A DNA stretch of 10,728 bases, taken from positions 1 to 10,728 of the forward strand of contig JAGWVP010000057.1 of NCBI GenBank assembly GCA_018970825.1. Direction: 5' to 3'. Each line of letters opens with the position of its first letter. The stretch's first letter is position 1. Under the pieces are notes generated by a model. That model ran no database searches. It was not told the origin of the DNA and saw only the letters and a program-made list of their open reading frames with translations. This document shows, piece by piece, positions 8,647-10,728 of the stretch. The position numbers and the translations under genes were made by a program. This DNA comes from a bacterium. Lineage in GTDB: Bacteria; Desulfobacterota; Binatia; UBA12015.

Positions 8647-9828
8647 ATGGCGGTGATCATGGGCGTGTTCGCCTGGGGAGGGCGGATCGCCGTGCGCGTG
8701 CTGCGCGGTGCCGCCGACGTGGTCGACGGCCTGGTCGGCCTGATCGATGCCGGCCTCGATGCCGCGGGGGAGCCCGCGGGCGGGCCCTGGGCCGGACCGG
8801 ACGAGGACGAAGCCGACCCCTTCGAGCGCTTCCGCGCCGCGGCCACGGCCCGCAACGCCGCCGACTCCTTCGCCGATCGCGGCGGTGCCGAGACCCGTGG
8901 GTCGAGCCGACCCGCCACGGCCGAGGACGAAGACGAACGGGCGGAGGACGAGGTGGGGGCCGCGCCGGGCCCCGGAGACGAGCGTGCAGAGGACGGTCTC
9001 GTCGAGGAGGAGCAGGAAAAGGACGACCTCGACGAGGAACTCGGCCTGGACGCGGAAGACGACCTCGACGCCGAAGAGGGAGAGGCCGAGGACGCGGCCG
9101 ACTCCGGGGGTGACCTCGACGACGAAGAAGATCCGACGATCGACGTCGAGTCGAACGTCGCGGCGGATCTCGCGACCGACGTCGGGAGCGGGGGAGGCCC
9201 TGCCGAGGACGAGACGGCGGACGACCCGGAGCGAGACGACCTCCCGCCCGCGGCCGCCGACGGGCTCGACGCATCCCCTCCGGCAGAGACCGGTACCGGG
9301 AGCGGGATCGTGACGCGCGGGTCGGCCTCGAGAGACGATCGAGCCACGGCCCGGGTCGCCGACTCGGAAGCGACGAGTTTCGGGGAGGCCTTCCGTGCCC
9401 GGGGCATCCTCGCACCGGCTCCCGAGCGGGGGAGCCCGGGGCCGGGCGGGCCCGTGGACGCGCCCCGAGCCGGGACGCGCGAGCGCATCGCGGCTGCACT
9501 CGGCGCCGCGCGCAGCACCTTCGAGTCCGCTCGCGCGCGCCGCGCCTTCGGCGAAGCCTCGTCCGCGACCTCGGCCGTCGAGGGCCCCGATTCCGCGCGC
9601 AGGAAGTCCGCGAAGGCCGGGAGAAAGCGCGACGACTCCGAGGCTCGATCCGCCCGGAAGTCGAAGAAGAAGGGCAAGGCGAAGAAGCTCGCCGAGGCGA
9701 AGGGCGGCGGGAAGGCCCGCAAGTCGGCCGGAGCCGGGAAGTCGAGCGATGCGGCGCCGAAGAAGGCGAAGTCGGCATCGCGGGAGAAGGGCTCCACCGG
9801 CGCCAGGAAGAAGGGGCGCAAGAAGTAG
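8647..9828 (+). CDS. Unrecognised protein with acidic middle and lysine-rich tail
   Basis: The 393-residue product matches no family I know. ATG 8647 is chosen for GGAGGA nine bases upstream and the promoter-like TATAAC; the open frame extends to 8404, but that part overlaps the GH8 start and has no ribosome site. Residues 1-40 form a hydrophobic or amphipathic, glycine-spaced segment (MAVIMGVFAWGGRIAVRVLR on) that may touch the membrane or self-associate. Residues 50-66 include DEDEADPFERFR. Residues 92-165 are dominated by Asp and Glu (EEEQEKDDLDEELGLDAEDD), with more at 186-198. A less biased stretch has TSFGEAFRARGILAP (243 on) and TRERIAAALGAARSTFESAR (277 on), possibly helical. The last 76 residues hold about 32 Lys or Arg, like a histone H1-type or PhaF-type nucleic-acid-binding tail. 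Most of the chain is probably disordered. A long antisense frame overlaps it, but the plus strand has the start signals. Function unknown. Confidence 0.72.
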   Translation: MAVIMGVFAWGGRIAVRVLRGAADVVDGLVGLIDAGLDAAGEPAGGPWAGPDEDEADPFERFRAAATARNAADSFADRGGAETRGSSRPATAEDEDERAEDEVGAAPGPGDERAEDGLVEEEQEKDDLDEELGLDAEDDLDAEEGEAEDAADSGGDLDDEEDPTIDVESNVAADLATDVGSGGGPAEDETADDPERDDLPPAAADGLDASPPAETGTGSGIVTRGSASRDDRATARVADSEATSFGEAFRARGILAPAPERGSPGPGGPVDAPRAGTRERIAAALGAARSTFESARARRAFGEASSATSAVEGPDSARRKSAKAGRKRDDSEARSARKSKKKGKAKKLAEAKGGGKARKSAGAGKSSDAAPKKAKSASREKGSTGARKKGRKK

Positions 9829-9950
9829 GGAGCCCACGAGCCGGGAAGGTGGAGCCTCGCCCCCGTCGATCGCCGGCGCAGCCGCGCCATGCTCTGCGAC
9901 CGCACCGAACTTCCCGACCGGCGTGCGCGGACCGCCCGCGGGGAAGCGGG
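9829..9950. other. Gap between convergent genes with a small hairpin
   Basis: The 122 bases separate two convergent genes. A stem CCCGC-ggggaa-GCGGG (9935-9950) touches the stop codon of the minus-strand gene, and GGCGC-agcc-GCGCC is at 9875-9888. Either could serve as a weak, T-run-free terminator. No small gene is supported here. Confidence 0.3.
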
Positions 9951-10718
9951 TCAGGCCGGGACGGAAGCCGGACCCAGGTCGAGCCGTCCCTCGCGCCACG
10001 CGCGCCAGGTCGCGCGCGGATGGGTCGGCTGCCGCGCGCACCAGCGCAGGTGCGCGGCGAAGCACACGTCCGGATCGCTCGCGTCCGGGCCCGAAGGCAT
10101 GCGCCCCCCGAGCCGGGCCTCGACGCTCTCGAGCAGCCGCTCGTGGTACCCCTCGTAGACGCAGAGGTTGCGCAACCTGCGGTGGTGCGGGTCGCTGCCG
10201 TCGACCACCGCGCGGGCGCGACGCGCGAGTCGCTCGAGCCGACCCGGGTGGATCGACAGGAGTTCGAGGTCGTAGGACGACTGTCCGCGGTCGTGATGGG
10301 TGCCGAGAGGGTGGCGCTCGATCCGGTCCGGCCCGCTCGCGAGGCCCGAGAGGTCCCACGGCGCGATCGATCCCTCGCGCAGCAGGAACGGGAAGCGCAG
10401 CAGCCGGTTCGCGAGCAGCCTCGCCCCGGGATCGTCGCGCACCGGGGCCTCGACCGCAGTGCCGATCGTCCCGGGTCGAAACGCGATGCGGTGGAGCATG
10501 CGGATCACGCCGAGCTCGACCTGCCAGAGGTTCGGCACCTGCTCGACGAGTCCCGATCGGCGCAGCACCTCGAGCGTCGAGCGAACCCTCGCGGGCCGCA
10601 CGAGCAGGAGCCGAGCATGCCAGGGCGTGCGCCCCGGCGCGTCCGGCGACGCCCCGTTCGCGTCCGCGCGCGTCCGCCCCACGCGGGGGATCGAAGGCGC
10701 GTGCGGACGCGATGTCAA
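9951..10718 (-). CDS. Unrecognised conserved-looking protein, start uncertain at the window edge
   Basis: Up to 255 residues can be read from a TTG at 10718, ending in TGA at 9951. I do not recognise the family. From about residue 31 (TPWHARLLLVRPARVRSTLE) the composition is that of a folded protein: VPNLWQVELGVIRMLHRIAF (61-80), RPGTIGTAV, LLANRLLRFPFLLREGSIAP (101-120), a histidine cluster HPLGTHHD (136-143), SSYDLELLSIHPGRLE, CVYEGYHERLLESVEARLGG (186-205) and HLRWCARQPTHPRATWRAW near the end. Predicted mostly helical, with no signal peptide or membrane span. EGYH (189-192) is an ExxH motif, which together with the histidine cluster could bind metal, but this is speculation. The first 30 residues are low-complexity. 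The TTG forms part of TTGACA and has no ribosome site, so the true start may be GTG at 10682, a later codon, or outside the window, since the frame is open to the edge. Confidence 0.72.
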   Translation of the reverse strand: MTSRPHAPSIPRVGRTRADANGASPDAPGRTPWHARLLLVRPARVRSTLEVLRRSGLVEQVPNLWQVELGVIRMLHRIAFRPGTIGTAVEAPVRDDPGARLLANRLLRFPFLLREGSIAPWDLSGLASGPDRIERHPLGTHHDRGQSSYDLELLSIHPGRLERLARRARAVVDGSDPHHRRLRNLCVYEGYHERLLESVEARLGGRMPSGPDASDPDVCFAAHLRWCARQPTHPRATWRAWREGRLDLGPASVPA

Positions 10719-10728
10719 CCCGGGGGCT

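Noticed and set aside
9636..9825. Possible nucleotide repeat array in the lysine-rich tail
   Set aside because: Repeated aag and gcg codons give an appearance of periodicity, but no unit repeats with fixed length; it is codon-level low complexity.
8520..9905. A 461-codon minus-strand frame opposite the acidic/basic protein
   Set aside because: Its wobble positions coincide with those of the plus frame, so high GC there does not discriminate. The translation is serine-runs and proline with no ribosome site, while the plus frame has a promoter-like sequence, GGAGGA and an ordered charge layout.
7486..10359. A 957-codon minus-strand frame crossing the GH8 start and two other genes
   Set aside because: Arginine-rich shadow that overlaps the proven GH8 reading frame and has no recognisable domain.

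Overview
The window is very GC-rich DNA. About 75% of bases are G or C in the parts I counted, and wobble positions are almost all G or C. It is from a bacterium I cannot place firmly. The mix of a secreted Lcl/DUF1566 protein, a secreted family 8 glycosidase with a cysteine-bearing beta-rich tail, a double-length class III CoA-transferase and a Baeyer-Villiger monooxygenase recalls uncultured lineages once called Deltaproteobacteria (Myxococcota or Binatota type). That placement is an impression from memory of similar proteins, not a test. No RNA genes, CRISPR arrays, insertion sequences or long repeats were found.

Left part (1-4920). A minus-strand gene for a secreted DUF1566 protein runs off the left edge. 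It is broken by a one-base frame change and is clearly poorer in GC (about 60%) than the rest. Divergent from it, across a roughly 190-base gap, are two plus-strand genes of probable catabolic function. One encodes a 796-residue fused double CaiB/BaiF CoA-transferase; the other encodes a 611-residue type I Baeyer-Villiger monooxygenase with all diagnostic motifs. The 126-base gap between them holds four short GC-rich inverted repeats. One of these ends five bases before the ribosome binding site of the monooxygenase gene. A plausible joint role is oxidation of a ketone or cyclic ketone to an ester or lactone, with the resulting acid handled as a CoA ester. The substrate is unknown.

Middle part (4917-8510). 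Three minus-strand genes follow, read from right to left: a secreted GH8 endoglucanase-like enzyme, a flavin-binding split-barrel protein of the NimA/COG3467 type, and a metallo-beta-lactamase-fold hydrolase. The last two are joined by an ATGA stop/start overlap and should be translationally coupled. The MBL gene meets the monooxygenase gene tail to tail, and both stop codons lie within one CTAG palindrome.

Right part (8511-10728). Divergent from the GH8 gene is a plus-strand gene with a promoter-like sequence and a good ribosome binding site. It encodes an unrecognised 393-residue protein with a hydrophobic or amphipathic start, a very acidic middle and a very lysine-rich tail. A convergent minus-strand gene encodes a second unrecognised protein whose start lies at or beyond the right edge.

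I did not find a convincing new multi-gene system. The items most worth following are the charge-segregated protein, the unrecognised terminal protein, the half-degenerate double CoA-transferase and the decaying low-GC DUF1566 gene.
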